DNA of 64,000 nucleotides, taken from contig NZ_BOPG01000065.1 of NCBI RefSeq assembly GCF_016863635.1, forward strand, positions 62,001 through 126,000. Direction: 5' to 3'. This document shows positions 49,657-57,960 of the stretch, one piece after another. Positions within the stretch are counted from its first letter, which is position 1. The number at the start of each line of letters is the position of its first letter. The notes below the pieces were generated by a model. It saw only the letters and a program-made list of their open reading frames with translations. It was not told the origin of the DNA and did no database searches. The DNA is from Virgisporangium aurantiacum. GTDB lineage: Bacteria; Actinomycetota; Actinomycetes; Mycobacteriales; Micromonosporaceae. Both the position numbers and the translations under genes were made by a program.

Positions 49657-50544
49657 TCAAGTGAGGAGGTCGAGGAACCGCGCCAGCACGGGCGACGGGT
49701 CGTCGGCGCGCCACATCGCCGCGGAAACGACCGGCTGATCGGCGTCGGGCACACCGAGAAAGGCCAGCCCGTCGGCGCGCAGCATCCGGGTCGACTCCTG
49801 CACCAGGGCGATGCCGAGCCCGGCGGCCACCAGCGTGAGCAGCGCACCCAGCTCGCCGGCGTACCGCACGGTGCGCGGCGTGAAGCCGCCCCGCTCGGCC
49901 ATGGCCAGCAGGTGGTCGTGCCAGTACACGCACACCTCGCGGCCGAGCATCACCAGCGTCTCGCCGGCGAGATCGGCAAGGGAGACGTCCTCGGCCGCCG
50001 CCAGCGGATGGGACGGCGGCACCGCGACCACGAACCGCTCCGTCGCCAGCACGTGCACGCCGAGCGTGGGCTCCCCGCAGTGGACCTGGCCGAGCGTGCT
50101 GAGGAACGCGACGTCGACCACGTCTTCGTGCAGCGGTTGACCCAGCTCACCCATGGCCAGCTCGTGCAGGCTCAGCTCGACCGACGGCGCGACCTTCTCG
50201 AACGCGGCCAGCGCCGCGAGGAACGGCCCCGACGACGCGGTCGGGTGGTAGCCGACCCGCAGCCGGCCCAGTTCGCCGCGCCGCGCCCGCTCGGCGACCG
50301 ACTCGGCCACCCGCGCCTGCGACAGCGTGCGCCGGGCCTCCGCCAGGAACAGCCGGCCGGCTTCACTCAGGCCGGTCCGCCGCTTTGAGCGCACCAGCAG
50401 GTCGACTCCCAGTGCCGACTCCAGCCGCAGGATCTGCTGCGACAGCGCCGGCTGGGCGACGTGCAGCCGGCCGGCCGCGCGTCCGAAATGAAGTTCCTCC
50501 GCGACCGCGACGAACGCCTCCAGGTGCCGCAGCTCGAACTTCAT
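49657..50544 (-). CDS. LysR-family transcriptional regulator
   Basis: A 295-residue regulator. The N-terminal helix-turn-helix has KFELRHLEAFVAVAEELHFG, LHVAQPALSQQILRLESALG and LLVRSKRRTGLSEAGRLFL, the full LysR pattern. The effector-binding domain covers about 90-290. It is divergent from an SDR gene with a 70-base shared promoter region that contains a 15-bp palindrome. Control of the SDR and of itself is the usual arrangement. Confidence 0.92.
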   Translation of the reverse strand: MKFELRHLEAFVAVAEELHFGRAAGRLHVAQPALSQQILRLESALGVDLLVRSKRRTGLSEAGRLFLAEARRTLSQARVAESVAERARRGELGRLRVGYHPTASSGPFLAALAAFEKVAPSVELSLHELAMGELGQPLHEDVVDVAFLSTLGQVHCGEPTLGVHVLATERFVVAVPPSHPLAAAEDVSLADLAGETLVMLGREVCVYWHDHLLAMAERGGFTPRTVRYAGELGALLTLVAAGLGIALVQESTRMLRADGLAFLGVPDADQPVVSAAMWRADDPSPVLARFLDLLT

Positions 50545-50557
50545 GCATCCACGTTAT

Positions 50558-50590
50558 CAAGTCATCGAGAACAAGTCATTGATCTAATGA
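50558..50590. promoter_or_regulatory. LysR-type binding region
   Basis: A direct repeat CAAGTCATxGA occurs at 50558-50568 and 50572-50582. TCATT-N5-AATGA (50576-50590) is an imperfect LysR-like palindrome. Both lie between the divergent LysR and SDR starts. Confidence 0.5.
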
Positions 50591-50614
50591 ACGGACGCTC
50601 CTAGCGTCGATCGC

Positions 50615-51358
50615 ATGACAACTGATCTGGACGGCAGGGTCGCGGTGGTCACCGGCTCCACGGGCGGCATCGGCGCCGCGATCGCGCGCGGTCTCGCCGC
50701 GGCGGGCGCGGCCGTCGTCGTGGTCGGGCGCCGCGAGGAGGAGGGCGCGGCCGTCGCCAAGGAGCTTCCGCGGGCGACGTTCGTCGCCGCGGATCTGAGC
50801 CGACGGGACGCCCACCGGCGCGTGCTCGACACGGCGCTGGACCACTTCGGCCGCCTCGACATCCTCGTCAACAACGCGGCGGTCAACGCGCTCGGGCCGG
50901 CGATCGGGGCCACCGAGGAGGACTTCGACCGGCTCGTCGCCCTCAACTACAGGGCCGTGTTCTTCCTGACCCAGGCCGCGCTGCCGGCGCTGGTGGCGAG
51001 CGGCGCCGGGCGGGTCATCAACGTCAGCTCGATCGGGACCATCAAGACGTTCCCCGGCGGGGCGGTCTACAACTCGACGAAGGCGGCGCTGGACAACCTG
51101 ACCCGCAGTTGGGCGCAGGAGCACGGCCCCGACGGCGTGCGGGTGAACGCGGTGAACCCCGGCCTCGTGGCCGACGGGCCGATGGCGGCGCCGGTGCAGG
51201 CGTTCCTCGACATCGAGCGCGACGTGATCCCGACGATTCCGGCCCGCCGGCTGGCCACGGCGGCGGACGTCGCGGCCGTGGTCACGTTTCTGGCGGGACC
51301 GGGAGCGGACTTCCTCAACGGCGTGATCCTGCCGCTCGACGGTGGCCTCACCGCGTGA
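50615..51358 (+). CDS. Short-chain dehydrogenase/reductase (classical SDR)
   Basis: A 247-residue NAD(P)H-dependent enzyme, cytosolic. The cofactor motif is VVTGSTGGIGAAIARGLA, followed by an acidic/Arg position (GRREEEG) that suggests NADP. The catalytic Ser lies in INVSSIGTIK and the pair Tyr/Lys in AVYNSTKAAL. The C-terminus ends FLNGVILPLDGGLTA. It is divergent from a LysR regulator and overlaps the convergent glutathione peroxidase gene by 11 bases. The substrate is unknown. Confidence 0.92.
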   Translation: MTTDLDGRVAVVTGSTGGIGAAIARGLAAAGAAVVVVGRREEEGAAVAKELPRATFVAADLSRRDAHRRVLDTALDHFGRLDILVNNAAVNALGPAIGATEEDFDRLVALNYRAVFFLTQAALPALVASGAGRVINVSSIGTIKTFPGGAVYNSTKAALDNLTRSWAQEHGPDGVRVNAVNPGLVADGPMAAPVQAFLDIERDVIPTIPARRLATAADVAAVVTFLAGPGADFLNGVILPLDGGLTA

Positions 51359-51842
51359 GCGACGACTCCACGGCCGCGACGAGCGCCGGGTCGTCGGGCG
51401 TGACCCGCGGCGAGAACCGGGCGGTGACCTGCCCACCCGGCGCCACCAGGAACTTCTCGAAGTTCCAGCGGATGTCGCCGGTGTGACCCTCGGCGTCGGG
51501 GGTGTCGACGAGGACGTCGTAGAGCGGGTGCCGGCCCGCGCCGTTGACGTCGACCTTCTCGGTGATCGGGAACGTGACGCCGTAGGTGGCGCTGCAGAAC
51601 TCCGCGATCTCCTCGGCCGTGCCCGGCTCCTGCCCGGCGAACTGGTTGCACGGCACGCCGAGCACGGTGAACCCGCGGCCGGCGTACTGTTTCTGCAGCG
51701 CCTCCAGCCCGTGATACTGCGGGGTGAGCCCGCACTTCGACGCCACGTTGACGACCAGGACGGTCCGGTCCTGGAACTCACCGAGGTTCAACGGCTCGCC
51801 CTGCAGGTCGTGGATCGCCACGCCGTAGAAGTTCTGTGCCAC
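51348..51842 (-). CDS. Glutathione peroxidase-family peroxidase
   Basis: A 164-residue thiol peroxidase. The catalytic triad is visible: Cys37 in VNVASKCGLTPQY, the Gln in FAGQEPG, and the Trp/Asn in IRWNFEKF. This is the Cys (not selenocysteine) type, which usually relies on thioredoxin. The ATG at 51842 is kept because it starts the family's normal N-terminus (MAQNFYGVAIHDLQG). It is followed on the same strand by nothing closely coupled; the upstream neighbour is an ABC permease on the same strand. Confidence 0.92.
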   Translation of the reverse strand: MAQNFYGVAIHDLQGEPLNLGEFQDRTVLVVNVASKCGLTPQYHGLEALQKQYAGRGFTVLGVPCNQFAGQEPGTAEEIAEFCSATYGVTFPITEKVDVNGAGRHPLYDVLVDTPDAEGHTGDIRWNFEKFLVAPGGQVTARFSPRVTPDDPALVAAVESSLTR

Positions 51843-51851
51843 GTCAACAAT

Positions 51852-52865
51852 CTATACCCGACGGCGGACGATCCACCTCCCGCCCAGCACCAGGAGCGCA
51901 CCCGCACCCAGGTACAACGCCAGTTCGAGCCACTGGAACGTCCAGTAGCGCGTGTTCGGCTGGTACACGACGTCGACGTGGAGGTCGAGCGCGCCGAGGC
52001 AGGCGGCGGTGTCGCCGAACGTGCCGGTGGCGCCGGTCCGGGGTGCCTCGGTGAAGCAGCGGTCGAACTCGGTGCGGCTCAACGGTTTCCCGTCGGCGGT
52101 GCGCAGCACGCTCGCGTCGGTGACCCACGCGTCGTCCACCGTGACGCCCTTGACCACGGCGGCGCCGGTGATGCTGCCGAGCCCCCGCGCGGCGTTGATC
52201 GCGTCGGCGGTCATCGCGATCCGGACGTGCTCGCCGGGCAGGTAGTGCGGCCGCACCAGGTTCGGCACCGCGAACTGGATGACGACGACCGCGAGCAGCG
52301 TCAGCGCCATCGCGGCCAGCGTGCGGCGCAGCAGCATGCCGACGACGGTTCCCAGCACCACCGCGAACGCCGCGTAGCCGACCGGCGCGAGGTTGCGGGC
52401 ACCGAACACGACCGTCTCGAACCGGTCGGCGCCGATCCGGTCGACCGGGGCCGCCGCCCACGTGAGCGCGGCGCTGAGCGTGCCGCCGAACGCCATCGCG
52501 ACACCGGCGACGACCAGAACCTTGACGGTGAACCAGGTGCGGCGGGAGACGCTCTGGTTCCACACCAGCCGGTGGGTGCCGGTCTCCAGTTCCCGCGCCA
52601 CCAACGGCGCACCCCAGAACACGCCGACGAGCACGGGCGCGAGGCCGATCGCACCGGCGAGGTAGAGCAGGAGATTGTTGTAGTCGCCGTGGAACTGGCG
52701 CATCGCGGCCGCGCAGTCGCCACCGGCGTCGCACCGGCCGCGGTAGGCGTCGTAGGCGCTCCGGATGTCGGTGCCGAGGTACAGAAGACAGGCCAGGGCG
52801 ACGGCGAGCAGCGCGGCGCCGAGGAGCGCGGGCGCGCGGAACTGCCGCCAGGTGAGCCAGATCAT
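51852..52865 (-). CDS. ABC-2 type permease of the two-component-linked exporter
   Basis: A 337-residue membrane protein with six hydrophobic segments. It has the same LVARELETGTHRLVWNQSVS stretch as the permease of the YtrA-type operon at 28115-28750, plus a longer extracellular loop with four Cys (GRCDAGGDC, CFTEAP, ACLGAL) before the last helix. Start ATG at 52865 overlaps the ATPase stop (ATGA). The stop is nine bases from the peroxidase gene. It should form the channel with the ATPase upstream. Confidence 0.85.
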   Translation of the reverse strand: MIWLTWRQFRAPALLGAALLAVALACLLYLGTDIRSAYDAYRGRCDAGGDCAAAMRQFHGDYNNLLLYLAGAIGLAPVLVGVFWGAPLVARELETGTHRLVWNQSVSRRTWFTVKVLVVAGVAMAFGGTLSAALTWAAAPVDRIGADRFETVVFGARNLAPVGYAAFAVVLGTVVGMLLRRTLAAMALTLLAVVVIQFAVPNLVRPHYLPGEHVRIAMTADAINAARGLGSITGAAVVKGVTVDDAWVTDASVLRTADGKPLSRTEFDRCFTEAPRTGATGTFGDTAACLGALDLHVDVVYQPNTRYWTFQWLELALYLGAGALLVLGGRWIVRRRV

Positions 52866-53584
52866 CGCTCCGCCCTTCCGAGGTGGTCGAGCACGAGGTC
52901 CTCCAGGTTCTTCCCGTGGGCGGCGCGCAACGGGCCGACGTCGCCGGCCACCTGCACCCGCCCGCCGCTGAGCACGATGACGTGGTCGCACACCTGCTCG
53001 ATGTCGCCGAGCAGGTGCGACGACAGCACCGCGCTCGCGCCGAGTTCGGCGACGAACTCCATCAGGTTGCGCAGGAAACCCTGACGCGCCAACGGATCCA
53101 GCGCCGCCGCCGGCTCGTCGAGGATGAGCAGTTCGGGCCGCTTGGCGGCGGCGATCGTCAACGCGAGTTGCGCCCGCTGGCCGCCGGACATCCGGCCGGC
53201 CTTCTGCGCCGGGTCGAGGCCGACCTGCGCGATGCGGCGCCGCGCCAGCGCCGCGTCCCAGGTGGGGTTGAGCTTCGCGCCGAGGCGCAGGTGTTCGGCG
53301 ACGCTCAACCCCGCGTAGACCGGCGTGTCCTGCGCGACGAACCCGACCCGCGCGAGCTTCGCGGCCGGCCGCGAACCGAGCACCCGCAGCGTGCCCGACG
53401 TCGGCTCGATCAGCCCGCACGCCACCTGCAGCAGCGTCGACTTGCCCGCGCCGTTCGGGCCGACCAGGCCGACGATCCGGCCGTGCGGAACCGTGAGCAT
53501 CACGCCGGACAGCGCGTAGCGGCGCCCGTACCGTTTCGTCAGACCGTCGGCGTGGAGCACCGGCGGTGATTCATCATGTGGCAT
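52862..53584 (-). CDS. ABC transporter ATP-binding protein of the two-component-linked exporter
   Basis: A 240-residue ATPase with GPNGAGKST, GFVAQDTPVYAG (Q-loop), MSGGQRAQLALTIAAA (signature), LLILDEPAAALD and VLSSHLLGDIEQ (switch). It is clearly paralogous to the ATPase at 28747-29628. It is divergent from a kinase/regulator pair with about 107 bases between the starts, a common layout for antibiotic- or lipid-sensing exporters. The permease gene overlaps its stop. Confidence 0.92.
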   Translation of the reverse strand: MPHDESPPVLHADGLTKRYGRRYALSGVMLTVPHGRIVGLVGPNGAGKSTLLQVACGLIEPTSGTLRVLGSRPAAKLARVGFVAQDTPVYAGLSVAEHLRLGAKLNPTWDAALARRRIAQVGLDPAQKAGRMSGGQRAQLALTIAAAKRPELLILDEPAAALDPLARQGFLRNLMEFVAELGASAVLSSHLLGDIEQVCDHVIVLSGGRVQVAGDVGPLRAAHGKNLEDLVLDHLGRAER

Positions 53585-53691
53585 GAGCTCATCCTGGAAA
53601 CCGGCCCGGGCGCGGGCATCGGTCCGAAGCAGGGGAGCGACCGTTCTTTCGACCGGTTCGCGGCGCGGCCGGTTCTCCTAGCGTGGGTGGC

Positions 53692-54807
53692 ATGAAGATT
53701 GCCGACCTGGGCCTCACGGCCGCTCTCGCGGCCGCGCTTGCCGCCGCGATCGCGATCGAAGCCGTCGCGGTCGCGCAGAGTTGGGGCGCGCGGTACTGGA
53801 TCGCCGGCGGCGTCGCGGCCGTCGTCGCGGGCGCGCTGGCGCTGCTGCGGCGTCGCGACCGTCGCTGGACGGCGGTCGCCGGCCTCGGCGTCGCCGGGGT
53901 CGCGATCGCGGTGTCCCGCCTGGCCGAACTGCCCGCCGAGCCGGGGCCCGCGCTGGCGCTGGCGCTGGCGGTACTCGTGGGGTCGGCGGTGCGGATGCTG
54001 CCGGTGCGGTGGTCCGCCGCCATCGCCGGTGGTGGCCTGGCGGTGGTCGTCGCCGGATTCCTCACCGTGCGGCCGGAGTCGTCCGGTGCGGCGGCCGACA
54101 TCGCCGCGGTCATGTGGCTGGGCGGGACGACGGTCGGGTTGGCGCTGCGGGTGCTCGACGCGCGGGCGGCGGCCACGGAAGGGGCGGTGCGCCAGCAGGA
54201 GCGGCTGGAGCTGGCCCGGGAGTTGCACGACGTGGTCGCCCATCACATCACCGGCATGCTGATCCAGGCGCAGGCCGCGCAGGTCGTGGCGCGGCGCGAT
54301 CCGGCGGCTCTCCCGGCCACACTCGGCGGAATCGAAGCCGCCGGCACCGAGGCGCTGTCGGCGATGCGCCGGGTGGTCGGTCTGTTGCGGGACGCCGACG
54401 ACGCGGCGCCGGCCTCGGCCGGCCCGGAGAACCTGGCCGAACTCGTCGAACGGTTCGAGCGGCAGGGCCCGCCGGTGCGACTGTCCATAAGGGACGATGG
54501 GGCCGGCTGGCCGCCCGAGCTGACGAGCACGGTGTACCGGGTGGTGCGCGAGGCGCTCACGAACGTGGCGCGGCACGCGGCGGGCGCGCGGTCGGTCGCC
54601 GTGACCGTCGACAGTGGACCGATGGGCGTCACCGTCGAGGTCACCGACGACGCGCCGGCGGCGGCTCAACCGTCGCGGGGTGGCTTCGGGCTGACCGGCA
54701 TGCGGGAACGGGTCACGAGCCTCGGCGGCAGCGTCGACGCGGGCCCGCGTCCCGGCGGCGGCTGGACGGTGTCGGCCACGCTGCCCGTCCCGGTGGGTCG
54801 ACCGTGA
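53692..54807 (+). CDS. Sensor histidine kinase (DesK/NarL type)
   Basis: A 371-residue membrane kinase with about four to five hydrophobic segments in the first 165 residues and no evident extracellular domain. The phosphoacceptor box is ARELHDVVAHHITGMLIQAQ and the ATPase domain is short, with TSTVYRVVREALTNVARHA and GFGLTGMRERVTSLGG. Start ATG 53692 (a GTG at 53683 is possible). It overlaps the response-regulator start (GTGA at 54804-54807). With the divergent ABC genes this resembles LiaRS-like cell-envelope stress modules. Confidence 0.9.
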   Translation: MKIADLGLTAALAAALAAAIAIEAVAVAQSWGARYWIAGGVAAVVAGALALLRRRDRRWTAVAGLGVAGVAIAVSRLAELPAEPGPALALALAVLVGSAVRMLPVRWSAAIAGGGLAVVVAGFLTVRPESSGAAADIAAVMWLGGTTVGLALRVLDARAAATEGAVRQQERLELARELHDVVAHHITGMLIQAQAAQVVARRDPAALPATLGGIEAAGTEALSAMRRVVGLLRDADDAAPASAGPENLAELVERFERQGPPVRLSIRDDGAGWPPELTSTVYRVVREALTNVARHAAGARSVAVTVDSGPMGVTVEVTDDAPAAAQPSRGGFGLTGMRERVTSLGGSVDAGPRPGGGWTVSATLPVPVGRP

Positions 54808-55457
54808 CCATCTCCGTGCTGATCGCCGACGACCAGGCGATGATCCGCGGCGGCCTGCGCCTGATCCTCGAGGATCAGCCCGACATCACCGTGGTGGGCG
54901 AGGCCGTCGACGGCGTCGACGCCGTCGAGCAGGCCCGGCGGCTGCGCCCGGACGTGTGCCTGGTCGACATCCGGATGCCGCGGGTCGACGGCATCGAGGT
55001 CACGCGGGCGCTGGCCGGTCCGGGTGTGGTGAACCCGTTGCGGGTCATCGTGGTGACGACGTTCGACCTCGACGAGTACGTCTACGGCGCGCTGCGCGGC
55101 GGCGCGGTGGGCTTCATCCTCAAGGACGCCGGCCCGGCGCTGCTCGTCGAGGCGGTGCGGGCGGCCCACAACGGCGACGCGCTGGTGTCGCCGTCGATCA
55201 CCGTGCGGCTGCTCAAGCACCTCAACGCCGTCCGGTCGCCGGTGGCCGACGCCCGGAACACGTTGTCGGAGCGGGAGGTCGAGGTGGTGCGGGAGATCGC
55301 GCGGGGACGCACGAACCAGGAGGTCGGCGCGGAACTGTTCATCTCACTGAGCACCGTCAAGAGTCACGTGTCGACCATCCAGACGAAGTTGGGCCTGCGG
55401 AACCGGGTGGAGATCGCCGCATGGGCGTGGGAGAACCGCGTGGCGGAAGGCTCGTGA
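54804..55457 (+). CDS. NarL/LuxR-family response regulator
   Basis: A 217-residue regulator: receiver with IADDQAMIRGGL and phospho-Asp in VCLVDIRMPRVDG, then a LuxR helix-turn-helix with LSEREVEVVREIARGRTNQE and FISLSTVKSHVSTIQTKLGL. It is translated with the kinase. Its last 101 bases overlap the 3' end of the convergent PucR-type gene, an unusually long overlap for this genome. Targets are likely the divergent ABC genes and its own operon. Confidence 0.92.
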   Translation: MTISVLIADDQAMIRGGLRLILEDQPDITVVGEAVDGVDAVEQARRLRPDVCLVDIRMPRVDGIEVTRALAGPGVVNPLRVIVVTTFDLDEYVYGALRGGAVGFILKDAGPALLVEAVRAAHNGDALVSPSITVRLLKHLNAVRSPVADARNTLSEREVEVVREIARGRTNQEVGAELFISLSTVKSHVSTIQTKLGLRNRVEIAAWAWENRVAEGS

Positions 55458-56574
55458 GCCAGGTGTGCAGCGCCCACCACCAGCGGAGCGTCTCCAGGAC
55501 GGTGAGCCGCTGGTCGGCGTCGGCCGGCGCGCCGGTGAGGTCGTGCAACCGGCGCAGCCGGTACCGCACCGTGTTGGGGTGCACGTGGAGCGCCGCCGCC
55601 GTCTGGTCGAGCCGCTGGCCGTGGTCGAGGTAGCTGAGCCCGGTCGAGGCGAGTTCGCGGTGGAACGCGTCGGCCGGGCGTAACCGGTCGAGCAGCGAGT
55701 CGCGCAGCAGGCCGGCCAGGTCGGGATGCCCGCCCAGCACCGTCTCGCCGGCGAGGTCGGTCACCGCGTGCACGCCGCGCCGGCCGAACCGCTCGGCCGC
55801 GAGCCAGGCCGCGACGCACAACCGGTACGCGTCGGCGGCCTCGGACAGCAACACCGGCGGCGTGAACACGAGCAGCGTGGCCGGGTCGGCGCCGGCGGGA
55901 CCCGGTGGCCGTGGGGTGAGGCCGGCGATCCGCCCCTCGACCGCGCCCAGCAGGCCGTCGCAGCGGTGCGCGGGTGGGCGCTCGGCGTCCGGGTCGCCGT
56001 AGACGAGGCAGTGGTAGCGGGCGCCCGGATGCAGGCCGAACCGGGCCAGTTCGTCGGCGTCGGGGTCGGTTCCGGCGCGCTCGCGGAGCAGCAGCCGGCG
56101 CAGGAGACGGGCCGCCGCGTCGGCCCGGTCGCGGGCCAGCCGGCGCTCGGCCGCGTGATAGCCGTCGACGAGGTGCCGCTCCATCGCGCCGGCGTAGCGT
56201 TCGAGTGCCAGCGCGCCGGTCAGGAGATCGTCGTGCGGGATCCCGGCCGCGCGGCCGCGCTCGATCGCGATCTCGAACACGCGGGTGCGGCCGGCCCGGA
56301 CCCCGCACAGCAGGGCGGCGAGCGGTATCCCCTGCGCGGCACGGTCGGCGCCCAGCCGCTCGGCCTCGCCGAAGTCGGGCTCGCCGGCGCCGGCCAGTCG
56401 TTCGAACACCGCCAGGCCGGCGTCGAGCAGGACGGTGACGTGGCGGCGGGTGTCGGCGTCGGGCAGCCGGGCGATCTCCGGCGCGGCCGTGCGCGCGGCG
56501 GCGACCACCTCGTCGACGACGCGCGGATCGGCCCGGAGTTCCCGCACGAGTGGGCGCAGCGAACCGGTCGTCAC
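55357..56574 (-). CDS. PucR-type transcriptional regulator
   Basis: A 405-residue regulator. An N-terminal region of about 160 residues resembles the GGDEF-like/RsbR-type helper domain of PucR proteins, the middle is a CdaR-like GGDEF fold, and the C-terminus holds the PucR helix-turn-helix (LSYLDHGQRLDQTAAALHVH, NTVRYRLRRLHDLTG). GTG at 56574 has GGGAGG six bases upstream. The final 30 residues overlap the response-regulator gene in antisense and are low-complexity (Pro/Ser/Arg), so the natural stop may have been lost. Confidence 0.85.
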   Translation of the reverse strand: MTTGSLRPLVRELRADPRVVDEVVAAARTAAPEIARLPDADTRRHVTVLLDAGLAVFERLAGAGEPDFGEAERLGADRAAQGIPLAALLCGVRAGRTRVFEIAIERGRAAGIPHDDLLTGALALERYAGAMERHLVDGYHAAERRLARDRADAAARLLRRLLLRERAGTDPDADELARFGLHPGARYHCLVYGDPDAERPPAHRCDGLLGAVEGRIAGLTPRPPGPAGADPATLLVFTPPVLLSEAADAYRLCVAAWLAAERFGRRGVHAVTDLAGETVLGGHPDLAGLLRDSLLDRLRPADAFHRELASTGLSYLDHGQRLDQTAAALHVHPNTVRYRLRRLHDLTGAPADADQRLTVLETLRWWWALHTWLTSLPPRGSPTPMRRSPPGSAGPTSSGWSTRDS

Positions 56575-56666
56575 GGCGTGCCTCCCGTTGTGACCCGGGC
56601 ACAACCGCCGGTTCCGGCGTTGGGTCCGGGATCCTATCGATGGGCAGCGATCAGCGGTTTGCTTAG

Positions 56667-56690
56667 GTTACCGCAGCGTAACTTCGCTGC
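56667..56690. promoter_or_regulatory. Overlapping palindromes upstream of the beta-propeller gene
   Basis: GTTAC-N6-GTAAC (56667-56682) and GCAGCG-N6-CGCTGC (56673-56690) overlap, 27-50 bases upstream of the GTG start. The first is AT-richer and has the look of a TetR or FadR-type operator. No regulator gene of that type is adjacent. Confidence 0.4.
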
Positions 56691-56716
56691 GCGTCCCGCC
56701 GCCTTGGGAGAATCCC

Positions 56717-57946
56717 GTGAGACACACCCGCGCGAGTCTCGTCATCGCCACTCTGCTCTCCGTTTTCGTCGTCGCTCCCGCACCGGTGCTGGCCGCGCCC
56801 GCCATGCAGCAGGTGATGTTCGTCGGCAACAACTGGGACGGCACCGTCGACGTCATCCGGCCCACCGGCACCTACGCCAAACTCGGCCGGCTCAACGTGG
56901 TGCCCGACCGCAGCCAGCGCCTGTGGGAGATCTACCTCAACCCGATCCGGCTGGCCTTCTACCTCGGCATCCAGCAGGGCCCCGGCGAGGGGCACGACCA
57001 ACTCGTCGACGACATGTACGCCACCCCCGACGGCACCGCGCTCGTGGTGTCCCGGCCGAGCTTCGCCGACGTCGTCTCGATCGACCTGCGCACCGGCGCG
57101 CTGCGGTGGCGGTTCCCGGTGTCCGGCTACCGGTCCGACCACATGGCCGTGTCGCCCGACGGCACCCGGGTCGCGGTGTCGGCGTCCACATCGAACACCG
57201 TCCACATCCTGAACATCAACACCGGCGCACAGCTCGGCTCGTTCGCCACCGGCGACAAGCCGCACGAGAACGTGTTCACCGGTGGCGGGCGGTACCTGTG
57301 GAACATGTCCATCGGCGAGGTGAACACCGACCTCGACGACCCGTGGCTGGACTTCACGAAGGGCGACCGGCGCATCACGGTCGCCGACACCACGACGTTC
57401 CAGGTGGCCCGGGTCATCGACATGCGGAACCGGCTCGACGCCGCCGGCCGCAGCGACCTCTCCGACGCCGTGCGCCCGGCCGTGTTCACCCCCGACGAGT
57501 CGAAGCTGTACTTCCAGGTGTCGTTCTTCAACGGGTTCGCCGAGTACGACGTCGCGACCGACCGGATCACCCGGGTCAAGACGCTGCCGAAGAACCCCGC
57601 GACCAGCGAGGACCGCACCACCTGGGTCAACGACTCCCGGCACCACGGCCTGTCGATGAGCCCCGACGGCACCAAGGTGTGCGTCGCCGGGACCATGGAC
57701 GACTACGCCACCGTGGTCGACCGGACCACGCTGCAGGAGGGTCCGTTGGTGACGGCGAGCAAGCCGTACTGGGCGACCGTCAGCGGCGACGGCCGCGACT
57801 GCGTCATCTCCGAGTCGGGCTCCGACCGGGTGACCGCGATCAGCTTCGCCACCGGCCAACGCGTCGCGACCGTGGCCGTGGGTGACCACCCGCAACGGGT
57901 CCGGATCGGGCGGATCCCCGCCACCTGGACGGCGCCGGCCGCCTGA
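56717..57946 (+). CDS. Secreted beta-propeller (YVTN-like) protein
   Basis: A 409-residue exported protein. A signal peptide (ASLVIATLLSVFVVAPAPVLA) precedes repeated units with D.T.., e.g. HMAVSPDGTRVAVSASTSNT and HGLSMSPDGTKVCVAGTMDD, the pattern of a seven-bladed YVTN/NHL-type propeller. There is no catalytic motif I can point to. GTG at 56717 has GGGAGA upstream. Its stop lies 14 bases before the EEP gene, so co-transcription is possible. A surface-binding or scaffolding role is one guess. Confidence 0.8.
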   Translation: MRHTRASLVIATLLSVFVVAPAPVLAAPAMQQVMFVGNNWDGTVDVIRPTGTYAKLGRLNVVPDRSQRLWEIYLNPIRLAFYLGIQQGPGEGHDQLVDDMYATPDGTALVVSRPSFADVVSIDLRTGALRWRFPVSGYRSDHMAVSPDGTRVAVSASTSNTVHILNINTGAQLGSFATGDKPHENVFTGGGRYLWNMSIGEVNTDLDDPWLDFTKGDRRITVADTTTFQVARVIDMRNRLDAAGRSDLSDAVRPAVFTPDESKLYFQVSFFNGFAEYDVATDRITRVKTLPKNPATSEDRTTWVNDSRHHGLSMSPDGTKVCVAGTMDDYATVVDRTTLQEGPLVTASKPYWATVSGDGRDCVISESGSDRVTAISFATGQRVATVAVGDHPQRVRIGRIPATWTAPAA

Positions 57947-57960
57947 CTACCGTTTGACCG

